Shown here: positions 1 to 8,131 of the stretch, piece after piece
How positions within the stretch are numbered: position 1 is the first letter of the stretch
Layout: each line of letters starts with the position of its first letter
From: Pirellulales bacterium
GTDB lineage: Bacteria > Planctomycetota > Planctomycetia > Pirellulales > Lacipirellulaceae
NCBI GenBank assembly: GCA_028279215.1
Contig: JANQOF010000015.1
Coordinates: 82,762 to 146,761, forward strand
Reading direction: 5' to 3'
Length of the DNA: 64,000 bases
Made by a program: the position numbers and the translations under genes
The notes under the pieces: generated by a model
What the model was told of the DNA's origin: nothing
Database searches by the model: none
What the model saw: the letters and a program-made list of their open reading frames with translations, nothing else

Positions 1-719
1 CGATCTTTCGGTTTGCTCGTGACAAGTCTTCAGGCTGGGCGCCAGCGATTGGCATGTTTCTGGGGCACTACATGGCATGGATAGCCGCAGCGTTGATGTT
101 GGCCGCCGCAATCAAAGTGTCGCAACAATCGGGCGAGTTTGGAGGCCTTCTTAATGGCGACAACAAGGTAGTGGCCAATCCTGGCCTATTGGCCTGGCAA
201 GCCATTGGTTGGACGGGCATCCTGTGTGTGATCATCGCGGGTTGGACGACTGCCAACCCCACGATCTACCGAGCAGGCTTGGCCTTTCAGGGAATCTTTC
301 CCAGCAGTTCGCGTGTCACCATGACGCTCCTCGCTGGAGCCGTGGCCACCATCGCAGGTGCGTTTCCGAATCTCGCTGCGGAACTACTCAATTTTGTTGG
401 CACCTACGGCACGGTACTCGGCCCGATGGGCGCCGTGATTTTTGTCGACTTCTATCTGATGCGGAAGTTTGGCCTCTCCGACGAATACGCCACGCACGCC
501 AAAAGCAGTTTCAATCCAGCAGTGTTCCTCGCTTGGGGCATTCCGGTGACTGTTGGGTTGATACTGATCTACGTGAAGGGGATTGTCTACCAAAACGCCA
601 CGGTATTCCCAGCTTACCTTGTCGTCCCTTGCTGGATTGCCTGTGCTGTGCTGTACTTGGTGTTGTCGAAAATCACACAGCGGCCCGTGCCAAGTTACGA
701 TAAACTAGCCGCGAATTGA
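1..719 (+). CDS. NCS1-family nucleobase/cation symporter-like permease, 3' part
   Basis: The reading frame is open from base 3, so the gene begins before the window; about 238 C-terminal residues are present. It is an integral membrane protein with about five or six hydrophobic segments. The segment AGWTTANPTIYRAGLAF resembles the CodB/NCS1 signature (AGWTT followed by N and Y), and the later GPMGAVIFVDFYL resembles the conserved GP-GG-ADY stretch of that family. NCS1 members carry cytosine, purines, allantoin or hydantoins with H+ or Na+. Its place just before rhamnulokinase and a sugar-degrading microcompartment may mean a different substrate here, but the sequence does not show which. The family call is fairly secure, the substrate is not. 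Confidence 0.7.
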   Translation, partial: IFRFARDKSSGWAPAIGMFLGHYMAWIAAALMLAAAIKVSQQSGEFGGLLNGDNKVVANPGLLAWQAIGWTGILCVIIAGWTTANPTIYRAGLAFQGIFPSSSRVTMTLLAGAVATIAGAFPNLAAELLNFVGTYGTVLGPMGAVIFVDFYLMRKFGLSDEYATHAKSSFNPAVFLAWGIPVTVGLILIYVKGIVYQNATVFPAYLVVPCWIACAVLYLVLSKITQRPVPSYDKLAAN

Positions 720-729
720 GGGACTGTTG

Positions 730-924
730 ATGGCCGCACTTAAACTCGTCTCACTCCTAGCTCTCGCGGCGACGATTCTGCCGAGCGTTCTTTTTTTGAC
801 CCAGACGGTCAACCACGAGACAGTTCTGTGGGTCGCGATCATCAGCACAATCGTCTGGTTCGTCGCCACTCCGCTGTGGATGGGCAGCGAGTTGCGACCC
901 GACTTGGATCAGGTAGAGATCTGA
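730..924 (+). CDS. Small hydrophobic membrane protein, unknown function
   Basis: A 64-residue protein with two predicted membrane helices (about residues 3-25 and 35-55) and an acidic C-terminus. A TTG at 727 is in frame, but the ATG at 730 is better placed behind a GAGGGA site at 718-723. It starts 10 bases after the permease stop, and rhamnulokinase starts 2 bases after its own stop, so the three genes look like one transcript. Small two-helix proteins of this kind can be transporter accessory subunits; that role is only suggested by position. Confidence 0.6.
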   Translation: MAALKLVSLLALAATILPSVLFLTQTVNHETVLWVAIISTIVWFVATPLWMGSELRPDLDQVEI

Positions 925-925
925 A

Positions 926-2404
926 ATGTCACAGCGGCATTACGTTGCGTGCGATCTTGGTGCGGAAAGTGGCCGGGTGATCCTTGGCACGCTCACGGAC
1001 GGCAAGCTTGCGCTCCAGGAGGTTCACCGCTTCGCGAATCACGCGGTGAAGCTGGCCGGTTCGATGAGATGGAACATCGTGGGCATCTTTGAGGAACTCA
1101 AAGTCGGGATTCGCAAGGTCGCGCAGCAGGGAATTGAGCCCGCCGGCTTGAGCGTCGACTCGTGGGGTGTCGACTACGTGCTGATGGGCGCTGGGCAGCC
1201 GTTGATCGCTCTGCCGCACCACTATCGTGATCCACGCACGAACTCCACGTTCGCCGACACGCTCGACGAGGTTGGAAGCGAGGCGATTTTCGCCGAGACC
1301 GGCATTCAATTCATGTCGCTCAACACGATCTACCAATTGCTGGACGATCGCAATACGAGCCCAGGGTTGCTTCAATTGGCCGATCGGTTCCTGAATATCG
1401 CCGACTACCTGAATTACCTGTTCAGCGGCGCGGCCAAGAGCGAGGTGAGTCTCGCCAGCACCACGCAGCTTTACAATCCGCAAACGAGCAGTTGGTCGGA
1501 TAAGTTAATCGAAACCTGTGGGTTCCGACGTGAGATGTTCCCCGAGATCGTCCCGTCGGGCACGAAGCTGGGGTCACTCGCGCCCGAAGTTCAAGGCGAC
1601 ACGGGTATCTCTGATACCCAAGTGATTGCCACCTGCTCGCACGACACCGGCGCGGCTGTGGCTGCAGTGCCGGCCGTAGGCGACGACTGGGCCTATCTGA
1701 GTAGCGGTACTTGGTCGCTCATCGGGGTGGAGCTACCTGGGCCATTGGTGAACGACGCGGCGCGTGAGGAGAACTACACCAACGAAGCGGGATTCGACGG
1801 CACCACGCGATTCCTGAAGAATATCATTGGACTTTGGTTACTGCAGGAATGTCGTCGTGAGTGGGAGCGCGAAGGAGAATCGCTCGACTACGCTGCCCTT
1901 AGCAGTCTTGCTGAACAGGAGGGGCCGTTTCGTTCGTTGGTGAATCCTGACGCCGCCAGATTCTTGCAGCCCAAGAGCATGACACAGGCCATTGTCGACT
2001 ACTGTCAAGAGACGGAGCAACCTGCACCTTCATCTCCAGGACAGTTTGCGCGGTGCATCTTTGAGAGCTTGGCTCTTTTGTATGGTCAGACGTTGTCGAC
2101 CCTCGAACAGCTCACCACTCGAAGCGTCCGCCGGTTGCACATTGTTGGCGGTGGCAGCCAGAACAAACTGCTCAATCAATTCGCGGCGAATGCGATCGAT
2201 CGGACGGTGTACGCTGGGCCAGTAGAGGCGACCGCCATTGGCAACCTACTGATTCAAGCGATTGCGCTAGAGGATATCGAGTCTTTGGATGCCTTACGCG
2301 GCGTGGTGCGCAGTTCGTTCGACATCGAAACGTACGAGCCGCAGCAAACCGATCGGTGGCGCGAAGCCGCCCAGCGTTTCGCGGATCTGAAGCTCGAGGC
2401 ATAA
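926..2404 (+). CDS. rhaB: Rhamnulokinase (FGGY sugar kinase)
   Basis: A 492-residue FGGY-family kinase, close to the usual RhaB length, which phosphorylates L-rhamnulose at O-1 using ATP in the cytoplasm. The N-terminal phosphate loop DLGAESGR (residues 10-17), the SVDSWGVDY segment and the C-terminal IVGGGSQN segment are characteristic of RhaB rather than xylulo- or glycerol kinase. The ATG is 2 bases after the preceding stop, behind an AGGTAGAGA site. It converges on the microcompartment operon (stop to stop, 5 bases apart). Rhamnulose-1-phosphate is a substrate for the class II aldolase encoded at 3379-4236, so the kinase feeds the compartment. Rhamnose isomerase is not in the window. Confidence 0.92.
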   Translation: MSQRHYVACDLGAESGRVILGTLTDGKLALQEVHRFANHAVKLAGSMRWNIVGIFEELKVGIRKVAQQGIEPAGLSVDSWGVDYVLMGAGQPLIALPHHYRDPRTNSTFADTLDEVGSEAIFAETGIQFMSLNTIYQLLDDRNTSPGLLQLADRFLNIADYLNYLFSGAAKSEVSLASTTQLYNPQTSSWSDKLIETCGFRREMFPEIVPSGTKLGSLAPEVQGDTGISDTQVIATCSHDTGAAVAAVPAVGDDWAYLSSGTWSLIGVELPGPLVNDAAREENYTNEAGFDGTTRFLKNIIGLWLLQECRREWEREGESLDYAALSSLAEQEGPFRSLVNPDAARFLQPKSMTQAIVDYCQETEQPAPSSPGQFARCIFESLALLYGQTLSTLEQLTTRSVRRLHIVGGGSQNKLLNQFAANAIDRTVYAGPVEATAIGNLLIQAIALEDIESLDALRGVVRSSFDIETYEPQQTDRWREAAQRFADLKLEA

Positions 2405-2409
2405 TCGCG

Positions 2410-3342
2410 TTAGACTCTGGCCAGTACCGTTTCGAGCGTTTGACGTAACACGTTGCCGCTGTTGCGCAGAGCTTGCATTTCTTTGGGCCACAGTTCGATC
2501 TCCATCCGATCGACGACACCGCATTTGCCCACCACTGTTGGCACCGAGAGCGCCACATTGCGGATGTTGTAGCAGCCGTCTTGCACACTCGAAACAGGCA
2601 GCACACGGCAACTGTCGAGGGCAATCGCTTCGATCACGTCTTGTATGGCGATACCCACGGCGAAGCCAGCGCCGCCCTTCCCGCGGATCACCTCGGCGCC
2701 GCTGCCTTTGGTGCGGGTGAATAGTTGATTGCCGAGGTTACCGGTCCATCCCGGATACTTGTCGATCGGCAGACCGGCGATCGCGGCGCTCGACCAAATC
2801 GGCACCATGCTATCGCCATGTTCGCCGAGGATGACCGCCTTGACTTGGGTAGGCGGAGCTTTGAGTTCGGCGGCGATCAAGCTGCGGAAGCGAATCGTGT
2901 CGAGCTGTGTACCAAGACCAATCACCTGGTTGCTGGGCAGGCCCAATCGCTCGGCGGCGAGGTAGGTCAGCACGTCAACCGGGTTCGAAACCACCACAAC
3001 GATGGCTGATTGCTTCGGGCTGGCCTGCTTCACCGCGTCGAGAATGGTGACAAACAAGTCGACATTGCGATTGATGAGGTCCAGGCGGCTTTCGTCGGGC
3101 TTGCGCCGCAGGCCGGCCGTGACGCAGATGACGTCGCTCGATGGAATGTGCTCGTAGCCGCCCGAGTTGATCACCTGGTCGGCAATGCTCGGCCCGCCGT
3201 GCAATAGATCGAGTGCCTGGCCAGCTGCAAGATCGGCATTGACGTCAAGCAGGCTAATCTCGCGGACAATGCCGCCCGCCTGCAGAGCGAACGCGGCACA
3301 CGAGCCGACGAGCCCTCCGCCACCTATGATGCTAACTTTCAT
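2410..3342 (-). CDS. Lactate/malate dehydrogenase-family oxidoreductase of the BMC operon
   Basis: A 310-residue NAD-dependent 2-hydroxyacid dehydrogenase with a Rossmann glycine loop (GGGGLVGS, residues 7-14), Asp33 as the likely NAD ribose ligand, the catalytic pair Asp148/His175 and the substrate carboxylate-binding Arg151. At the position that separates lactate (Gln102) from malate (Arg102) dehydrogenases it has Arg80, in AGLRRKP, so sequence alone favours a dicarboxylate such as oxaloacetate/malate. It is the last gene of the BMC operon, 36 bases after the aldolase. The context would suit lactate oxidation or NADH recycling, which conflicts with the Arg; the true substrate is open. No encapsulation helix is visible, so it may work in the cytosol. 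Confidence 0.8.
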   Translation of the reverse strand: MKVSIIGGGGLVGSCAAFALQAGGIVREISLLDVNADLAAGQALDLLHGGPSIADQVINSGGYEHIPSSDVICVTAGLRRKPDESRLDLINRNVDLFVTILDAVKQASPKQSAIVVVVSNPVDVLTYLAAERLGLPSNQVIGLGTQLDTIRFRSLIAAELKAPPTQVKAVILGEHGDSMVPIWSSAAIAGLPIDKYPGWTGNLGNQLFTRTKGSGAEVIRGKGGAGFAVGIAIQDVIEAIALDSCRVLPVSSVQDGCYNIRNVALSVPTVVGKCGVVDRMEIELWPKEMQALRNSGNVLRQTLETVLARV

Positions 3343-3343
3343 G

Positions 3344-3373
3344 GTTGTTGTCCGTGGTCAGTTGTCAGTTGCG
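3344..3373. repeat. Short GTCAGTT-type tandem repeat in the BMC operon spacer
   Basis: The spacer between the aldolase stop and the dehydrogenase start holds a heptad-like run built on GTCAGTT (TGGTCAGTTGTCAGTTGCG at 3355-3373). It is out of keeping with the otherwise tight operon and resembles repeats often seen next to small cassette-like genes. No stem-loop is evident. Confidence 0.45.
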
Positions 3374-3378
3374 TGGAT

Positions 3379-4236
3379 TTACTCTTGCGAAAGTGCTTCG
3401 AGTACTCGGCTGGTGATTTGTTGCACGATCGCTTCTTGGTCGCCATTGGCCGCAGGCGACGGCGCGGCACTCGGAGCCATCGGTGGTGGCGCGGGAAATC
3501 CGCGACGGGAAACGCCGGATTCTTTCCAGCTATCGCGAAAGATATCGTTCGCGCAGATATCACAGTTTTCATACTCCTTGTGTAGCCGCGGGTCGTCCAT
3601 GCCCCATTGCTGCTTCAGTTCGAGCAGTTCTTCCGACTTCTCCTTGCTCAGGAACTCGACGTTGCCGACCTGCTTGGCGAGGATGAGAATGCGACAGTAA
3701 GCGTCAAGGATTTCGGTCCACCAGTACGCCCGCTCGACATTCTCCCCGTAGCTAACGGTACCGTGGTTGGCGAGAACGATCACGTTGGTCTTGTGAACGA
3801 ACGGAAGAATCGTATCGGCGAATGCCTGGCCACCGGGCGTCTCGTATTTGGTGATCGGAACGTCGCCCAGGAACACTTCGACCTCGGGCAGAATGCACTG
3901 CGGAATCGGCTCGCGGGCCACGGCGAACGCAGTGGCGTGCGGCGGGTGACAATGGACCACGCTTTTGACTTCCGGGCGCGCCTTCATGATCTCCAGATGA
4001 AGTAGGGCCTCGCTCGACCGTTTCTTCGCGCCGGCGATCTGGTTGCCCTGCATATCGACCGTGCAAATGTCTTCGGGCTTCAAGAAACCCTTGGAGTGCA
4101 TGGTTGGCGTGCAAAGCACTTCGTTGTCGCTAACGCGATAGGTAATGTTGCCGTCGTTGGCCGCGGCAAAACCTTTCTTGTAAATCCGGTCGCCAATCTC
4201 GCAGATTTCCTGCTTCATTCGATGGACGTTCATCAT
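3379..4236 (-). CDS. Class II aldolase (fuculose/rhamnulose-1-phosphate aldolase type) with C-terminal encapsulation peptide
   Basis: A 285-residue AraD/FucA-family zinc aldolase that should cleave fuculose- or rhamnulose-1-phosphate to DHAP and lactaldehyde. The substrate loop ANDGNIT (26-32), catalytic Glu76 in the SSEA segment and zinc ligands His95, His97 (HCHPPH) and His158 (NHGT) are present. After the catalytic domain comes a stretch with CDIC, then a Pro/Ala-rich linker (about 246-264), then a terminal amphipathic helix in the last 20 residues (DQEAIVQQITSRVLEALSQE), the classic shape of a BMC cargo-targeting tail. The open frame runs upstream to 4512, but ATG 4236 has a GAGGA site 7 bases away and matches the family start. 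It is the first catabolic step of the compartment. Confidence 0.92.
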   Translation of the reverse strand: MMNVHRMKQEICEIGDRIYKKGFAAANDGNITYRVSDNEVLCTPTMHSKGFLKPEDICTVDMQGNQIAGAKKRSSEALLHLEIMKARPEVKSVVHCHPPHATAFAVAREPIPQCILPEVEVFLGDVPITKYETPGGQAFADTILPFVHKTNVIVLANHGTVSYGENVERAYWWTEILDAYCRILILAKQVGNVEFLSKEKSEELLELKQQWGMDDPRLHKEYENCDICANDIFRDSWKESGVSRRGFPAPPPMAPSAAPSPAANGDQEAIVQQITSRVLEALSQE

Positions 4237-4286
4237 GGCGTGTTCCTCGTCTTCGTGCGATTTAGTTGCTGAATCGTTCGGTATTA

Positions 4287-4574
4287 CTAGTTTTGGAAGA
4301 GGTTTAGGTCGTCCAACAGGGCCGAGTTGTAGGCGTCCACCGGCTTTAGCTCGGGGCGAAATGGCTGGGCCGCTTCGCCGCTTTCGCTGATGGCGATGAG
4401 CGATCCCTCGCCCGCTCCGTGTTCGTCCCATACCACCAGGCTTTCGCCCGAAGGCTGCGAGTCGTTCTGCAACTCGTCGAGTTGCAGTGGCACCGCCAAC
4501 CGCAATGAGCACGCTGCGAAGCTGGGGTGGGCTCGGCTGAGCACCACGTTGCCGATGATTTTGGCGATTCTCAT
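4287..4574 (-). CDS. BMC-P (EutN/CcmL) pentameric shell vertex protein
   Basis: A 95-residue protein of the EutN/CcmL family, which caps the twelve vertices of a microcompartment. It begins MRIAKIIGNVVLSRAHPSF, includes the LVVWDEHGAGEGSLIAISES segment typical of the family (D-x-x-GAG-x-G), and has the usual length. It is one of three divergent BMC-P copies in the operon. It overlaps the small protein before it by 4 bases (ATGA-type coupling), and 50 bases separate it from the aldolase. Confidence 0.92.
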   Translation of the reverse strand: MRIAKIIGNVVLSRAHPSFAACSLRLAVPLQLDELQNDSQPSGESLVVWDEHGAGEGSLIAISESGEAAQPFRPELKPVDAYNSALLDDLNLFQN

Positions 4575-4858
4575 GACGATGTGCCTCTGGTGAGTTGCAC
4601 CTGGCGTTCTTTCAACAAGTCAACGACCGCAGGGGTGACAATCGCCCGGGCGGATACTTGCACTTGCGAGACTCCGTCGAGCCGTTCGCGCACCGTTTCG
4701 AGCGTGACGAGTCGCTCGCCGAGCACAATTGTTCGGGTGCCAGACGTAGCGGTCGGCTGATGGCCGCTAGCGCGCAGTCGCCGGACGACCTCGCTGACAA
4801 TCCACTCGAGTTGTTCCTGGCTCAATGTCACCGATCGTTGATCCCAGTTACCGTCCAC
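4571..4858 (-). CDS. Small BMC-locus protein with encapsulation-peptide-like N-terminal helix
   Basis: A 95-residue protein without a recognisable catalytic domain. Residues about 12-30 (TLSQEQLEWIVSEVVRRLR) form an amphipathic helix of the same pattern as the targeting helices on PduL and the aldehyde dehydrogenase here. A Ser/Thr-rich linker follows, then a region ending in ARAIVTPAVVDLLKERQVQL; motifs of the form (V/I)TP-A-x-x-LL-(K/R)-x-x-x-(I/V)-x-L occur as short segments in several BMC-associated proteins. The gene overlaps the upstream BMC-P gene by 31 bases and the downstream one by 4, so it is translationally embedded between two shell genes. It may be a shell-cargo adaptor; that is inference. 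Confidence 0.75.
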   Translation of the reverse strand: MDGNWDQRSVTLSQEQLEWIVSEVVRRLRASGHQPTATSGTRTIVLGERLVTLETVRERLDGVSQVQVSARAIVTPAVVDLLKERQVQLTRGTSS

Positions 4859-5091
4859 CGCACGGGTGTGTTGTCCGAACCGAGCATCTCTCGAGCCGTT
4901 CGGCCGTCGCTGGTGATCATCACTTCGTCACCGAGCCCCGCACCGCAGCAGGTGTCGACCGCAACCAGCGGATCGCCGTCGGGCTTTGAACCGTCGGGTC
5001 CATAGGGCTGCACTACCAGCATTCGTCGCCCTTCGAGCGACGGGTGCTTGAGTGTGGCTGTCGCCGATCCCATGACTTTGGCTTTGAGCAT
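4828..5091 (-). CDS. BMC-P (EutN/CcmL) pentameric shell vertex protein
   Basis: An 87-residue EutN/CcmL-family protein: MLKAKVMGSATATLKHPSL at the start, a central RRMLVVQPYG strand, then PLVAVDTCCGAGLGDEVMIT, matching the family's VAVD-x-x-GAG-x-G-(E/D)-x-V-(L/M)-(I/V). It has two adjacent cysteines (DTCCGAG) where the paralogues have none. It follows the aldehyde dehydrogenase by 10 bases and shares 31 bases with the next gene. Confidence 0.92.
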   Translation of the reverse strand: MLKAKVMGSATATLKHPSLEGRRMLVVQPYGPDGSKPDGDPLVAVDTCCGAGLGDEVMITSDGRTAREMLGSDNTPVRWTVTGINDR

Positions 5092-5101
5092 GGCTCGCTG
5101 T

Positions 5102-6538
5102 CTACCGTCTTCCCAATATGTGCAAGTCGTCGATCAACGAGCACCGCCGTTCGCGCGTAAACGTGAGTGGCGTCGTGACGCCTTCGCCCGTCGGCGTCGC
5201 AATACTGAACGACAAGTAACCTTCGCCGCCCAGACCAAGCGACGACATGCACGGGCCATTCTTCACGAACAGCGTGGTGTCGAGCGCGCGGCCCATCATG
5301 GTCATATGTCGTACGTTGTTAGTGTGAATGATGGCCGTGTGGCGGAAGCCGTGCTCGTAGTACTTGGCCTTGGCGATTGCCTCTTCGATGTCGCGGCAAC
5401 GGACGAACGGCACGAACGGCATCATCTGCTCCACGGGCACAAACGGGTTGGTCTCCGACGTTTCGCCGAACAATAGCTCCGTATTTCTCGGCACGTCGCG
5501 GCCCGCTGCTCGAGCCAGCACCGCTGCGTCTTTTCCGATGTAGTCCTTCGCGGCTACTTCGTGCTTGTGTTCGCCTTCGCCGACGGTGGTGATGGCCACG
5601 GCCGTCAGGCGGTCGATTTCCGTGGCGGTCAATTGCACGGCGCCCGCGTGCTCCATCGCCGCCATCATCGGCTCGAACGCCGGCTCGGTGCAAAACACTT
5701 CCTTCTCCGCAATGCACAGCAGGTTGTTGTCGTACGACGCGCCCTGAATGATGGCTCGTGCAGCGCGGTCGAAGTCGGCCGTTTCGTCGACCACCACGGG
5801 CGGATTGCCCGGGCCGGCCACTACTGCTCGCTTGCCGCTGTTCAAGGCGGCGCGGGCCACGGCTGGGCCGCCGGTAACGCAAATGCACGCGATGTCGCGG
5901 TGGGCGAACAGTGCATTGGCCGATTCAAGCGTCGGTTCGGCGATGACGCAGATCAGGTTGTCGATGCCCAAGTCGGCCGCGATGGCCGCGTTGAAACGGC
6001 GAACGCCTTCGGCGGCTACACGTTTGCCGCTGGGATGCGGGTTTACGACCAGCGCGTTTCCACTCGCAATCATGCTGACCGCATTGCCGGTGATGGTTGG
6101 CAGCGAGTGCGTTACCGGTGTGATGGCGCCGATCACGCCAAACGGCGCTCGTTCGATTACTGCCAAGCCCTTGTCGCCGCTGTACACCTCGGACTTGAGG
6201 AACTCGGTGCCTGGCGTTCGTTCGCCAAGCGTCTTGAGTTTTTCGATCTTGTGCTCCAGCCGACCGATACCCGTCTCTTCCATCTCCATAGTGCCAAGTT
6301 CGACGCACTGTTCGATAGAGATGCGACGAATGTGATCGATGATGCGTTTGCGATCTTCAATCGTGTGGTGGCTGAGTTGGTCGAATGCCTCGCCGGCGGC
6401 GGCCACCGCTTCGTCGACACATGTGAATACGCCGTTGCGCCCGTGGTATCCGTTGGAGGAAGATGCAGCGGGTATCTGCCCCACTTCGGCCAGTACTTGC
6501 GCGATCACGCTGCGTAGTGTGGTTTCGTCAAGTTGCAT
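5102..6538 (-). CDS. CoA-acylating aldehyde dehydrogenase (PduP-like) with N-terminal encapsulation peptide
   Basis: A 478-residue PduP/EutE-type aldehyde dehydrogenase, which turns lactaldehyde (or propionaldehyde) plus CoA and NAD+ into acyl-CoA and NADH inside the compartment. The nucleophile is Cys275 in NNLLC, followed by the IAEKEVF segment of this subfamily; VTGGP (222-226) is the cofactor-binding region. Residues 3-20 (LDETTLRSVIAQVLAEVG) form an amphipathic helix followed by a short Ser/Asn linker, the typical N-terminal BMC-targeting peptide. Product passes to PduL at 8835-9545. It lies 19 bases downstream of a BMC-P gene and 10 bases upstream of another. Confidence 0.95.
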   Translation of the reverse strand: MQLDETTLRSVIAQVLAEVGQIPAASSSNGYHGRNGVFTCVDEAVAAAGEAFDQLSHHTIEDRKRIIDHIRRISIEQCVELGTMEMEETGIGRLEHKIEKLKTLGERTPGTEFLKSEVYSGDKGLAVIERAPFGVIGAITPVTHSLPTITGNAVSMIASGNALVVNPHPSGKRVAAEGVRRFNAAIAADLGIDNLICVIAEPTLESANALFAHRDIACICVTGGPAVARAALNSGKRAVVAGPGNPPVVVDETADFDRAARAIIQGASYDNNLLCIAEKEVFCTEPAFEPMMAAMEHAGAVQLTATEIDRLTAVAITTVGEGEHKHEVAAKDYIGKDAAVLARAAGRDVPRNTELLFGETSETNPFVPVEQMMPFVPFVRCRDIEEAIAKAKYYEHGFRHTAIIHTNNVRHMTMMGRALDTTLFVKNGPCMSSLGLGGEGYLSFSIATPTGEGVTTPLTFTRERRCSLIDDLHILGRR

Positions 6539-6557
6539 CGTGTTTACCTACGTGATC

Positions 6558-6869
6558 TTATTGTTGCTGATCGAATACGGTTTGCTGTTCGACATCTACA
6601 CGGTCGACGATGCCAATGACAACCGTGTCGATCGGCAGGTTTTTCGTCTCGGGCGTCAGTCGTGCGCTGGAGCCTTGCGTGATGAGCACCATTTCGCCTT
6701 CGCCAACGCCCAGCGTGTCGACCGCGACAAACGTGCGGCCGGCGCTGATCAATTCCGTGCGCTTCGCGGGGTCAAGGCGATACGGCTCGACCACCAACAG
6801 CTTGTGCCCGCGGAGTGATTCCACTTTCTGCGTCGCTACCAGCGATCCGGTGACTTTGGCGAGAAACAT
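6558..6869 (-). CDS. BMC-P (EutN/CcmL) pentameric shell vertex protein
   Basis: A 103-residue EutN/CcmL protein: starts MFLAKVTGSLVATQKVESL, contains KLLVVEPYRLD and FVAVDTLGVGEGEMVLITQGSSAR, the best match of the three copies to canonical EutN. It carries a longer C-terminus (DRVDVEQQTVFDQQQ). It sits 27 bases after acetate kinase and 19 before the aldehyde dehydrogenase. Confidence 0.94.
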   Translation of the reverse strand: MFLAKVTGSLVATQKVESLRGHKLLVVEPYRLDPAKRTELISAGRTFVAVDTLGVGEGEMVLITQGSSARLTPETKNLPIDTVVIGIVDRVDVEQQTVFDQQQ

Positions 6870-6896
6870 TCGACTCGGGGCCTTGGGGCTAGTACG

Positions 6897-8084
6897 TTAC
6901 GATTGCTCGACAAGCTGCTTGGTTTGTCGAGCGACGATGATTTCCTCGTTGGTCGGCACAATCCATACTTGCGTCTTGCTGCTCGCGGCGTGGATCGGTC
7001 CCTCTCCTGAGGCGGCTACGTTTCTCTCCTCGTCCAACTCGATTCCTAGTTCCGAAAGGTTGCGGCACACGGCGCTTCGTACCTGATGGCCGTTCTCGCC
7101 GATGCCTCCAGCGAAGGCGATAACGTCGGCCCCACCAAGTTCCACGAGGTAAGCGCCCACGTAATGCCGAACGTCGGTGGTGTAGACGTCTAATGCCAAC
7201 CGCGCTTGATCGTCGCCCGCTTCGGCGGCGGTAGCCAGATCGCGGACGTCGCCGCTGGTGCCCGAAATACCGGCTAGCCCCGAATGGCTTGCCAGCAGCT
7301 CAAGTACTTCGTCTAGCGATTTACCCATCCGCTGCATCAACACCGGCAGGGCGAACGGGTCGAAGTCGCCGACTCGGTTATTCTGCGGCAAACCCGACTG
7401 AGGGCTCATACCCATCGAAGTGTCGACGCTCTCGCCGTGGCGAATCGCGCACACGCTGCTCGAGCCTCCCAAGTGGCACGAGATCACCCGCAAATCGTCG
7501 CGACCGACAAGTTCCGCAGTGCGTTCGGCCACGTAGCGATGGCTCGCCCCGTGGAATCCCCAACGCTGCACGCCATACGACTCGGCCCACTCGGTGGGCA
7601 CCGCGTAGTGCTTTAGGCGAGGCGGATTCGTCAGGTGGAAACCAGTCTCGAATGCTGCCACGAGTGGGATGTGAGGCAGCTTCTCGCGCATCTGCCGCAT
7701 CGCCGCCGCGTAGGGCGGGTTGTGGGCAGGCGCCACCTGTGCCATCTCTTCCATTGCTACCAGCACATCGGGTGTCACGTTCGTCACTCCACCGGCCCGA
7801 CCGCCATGCACCGCCTTGAAGCCGATCGCAGCGACTTCGTCGGGTGATTGCAAGCAACCTTGTTCGGGGTCGGTCAGTTGCACCAGGCACGCCTCGACTG
7901 CCGCGGCATGATCGGGTGCCGCAATTAATAGCTCTCGGCGATCTTCACCGACCTCGACAAACGCTTGGCTCTGGTCGGCTCCGATTCGCTCCACGCCACC
8001 TCGCGCAAGCTGACGTTCGTCGTCCATGTCGAAGAGACGATACTTGAAGCTCGTCGAGCCTAAGTTCGCGACTAGCACCTTCAT
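6897..8084 (-). CDS. ackA: Acetate kinase family enzyme (acyl-phosphate to ATP)
   Basis: A 395-residue acetate kinase of normal length, converting acyl-phosphate (here likely lactoyl- or acetyl-phosphate) and ADP to acid and ATP. The N-terminal VLVANLGSTSFKYRLF matches the first ASKHA motif, HLGGSSSVCAIRHGESVDTS the phosphate-binding loop, and FAGGIGENG the adenosine-binding segment. Asp and Arg of the active site lie in TSMGMSPQSGLPQNNRVGDFDP. No targeting helix is visible, so it may act outside the shell on acyl-phosphate made by PduL. It is 47 bases downstream of the second BMC-H gene. Confidence 0.93.
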   Translation of the reverse strand: MKVLVANLGSTSFKYRLFDMDDERQLARGGVERIGADQSQAFVEVGEDRRELLIAAPDHAAAVEACLVQLTDPEQGCLQSPDEVAAIGFKAVHGGRAGGVTNVTPDVLVAMEEMAQVAPAHNPPYAAAMRQMREKLPHIPLVAAFETGFHLTNPPRLKHYAVPTEWAESYGVQRWGFHGASHRYVAERTAELVGRDDLRVISCHLGGSSSVCAIRHGESVDTSMGMSPQSGLPQNNRVGDFDPFALPVLMQRMGKSLDEVLELLASHSGLAGISGTSGDVRDLATAAEAGDDQARLALDVYTTDVRHYVGAYLVELGGADVIAFAGGIGENGHQVRSAVCRNLSELGIELDEERNVAASGEGPIHAASSKTQVWIVPTNEEIIVARQTKQLVEQS

Positions 8085-8131
8085 GGTTAGCTTCGCCTCG
8101 TTAAGCGTGAGGTCATCGACCCGCCAATTGG

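Noticed and set aside
5561..6517. 318-codon frame opposite the aldehyde dehydrogenase
   Set aside because: A shadow of a gene with clear catalytic motifs; composition is His/Arg-rich and not protein-like.
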